NCBI GenBank assembly: GCA_001824645.1
Contig: MHYD01000092.1
Location: 66,659-71,972, forward strand
Length of the DNA: 5,314 nucleotides
Origin: Planctomycetes bacterium RBG_13_46_10
GTDB taxonomy: Bacteria; Planctomycetota; Phycisphaerae; Sedimentisphaerales; Anaerobacaceae
Direction: 5' to 3'
The position numbers were made by a program, and so were the translations under genes. Below the pieces are notes generated by a model. It did not search any database. It saw nothing but the letters and a program-made list of their open reading frames with translations, and had not been told where the DNA came from. Shown in pieces: positions 5,300 through 5,314 of the stretch (its first letter is position 1; each line of letters begins with the position of its first letter).

Positions 5300-5314
5300 A
5301 TGAAGCGAGAATTA
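5300..5314 (+). CDS. Start of an unidentified gene (5 codons, cut by window edge)
   Basis: ATG at 5300 opens MKREL before the window ends. A purine-rich AAAGAG (5291-5295 region) lies about 4 bases upstream, an acceptable if close Shine-Dalgarno. The gene is the likely target of the upstream repressor, because operator site 2 sits immediately before it. In ArsR modules this place is often taken by a permease, an efflux pump, a thiol-disulfide protein or a reductase. Five residues cannot tell which. Confidence 0.5.

Noticed and set aside
1..5314. CRISPR array, tRNA/rRNA, insertion sequence, phage or att sites
   Set aside because: No regularly spaced repeats of CRISPR size, cloverleaf-like segments, transposase or integrase frames, or flanking target duplications were seen on either strand.

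Overview
The window looks like a chromosomal segment of moderate GC from a Gram-negative-type bacterium. The best guess is an anaerobic member of the Planctomycetota (Phycisphaerae-like). This rests on the style of the proteins: the sigma-54 N-terminus (LAPHMIQSMEILQLPI), a lipoprotein built on DUF1573, and a PhoR-type kinase N-terminus. It is inference from memory, not a search. Nothing marks the segment as a phage, plasmid or insertion sequence.

Layout. Positions 1-805 read leftward: a PhoB/OmpR-type response regulator, followed 3 bases later by the first 39 codons of its sensor kinase, cut by the window edge. Positions 806-1381 hold no large gene. They contain three 11-bp-spaced TAAC-type direct repeats resembling a Pho box, flanked by a perfect 10-bp inverted repeat; a likely 50-aa membrane peptide gene with a good Shine-Dalgarno (1056-1208); and a sigma-70-type promoter for recR. 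From 1382 on everything reads rightward: recR (recombination mediator), rpoN (sigma-54), a three-domain DUF1573 lipoprotein, and a small ArsR/SmtB-family metal-sensing repressor. The first five codons of another gene begin at 5300.

Regulation. rpoN has a near-perfect sigma-70 promoter (TTGACG-N17-TATAAT), so it need not depend on recR. The arsR-like gene has a promoter whose -10 box lies inside an inverted repeat (TATGTGA-N8-TCACATA). A second, slightly degenerate copy of that repeat lies 25 bases before the next gene. The repressor therefore probably controls both itself and the gene that begins at the right edge. This two-operator module is the clearest unexplained signal here, and its target lies just outside the window.

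The genes do not form one pathway. They are a phosphate-type two-component system, two housekeeping genes, an envelope lipoprotein and a self-contained metal-response module.
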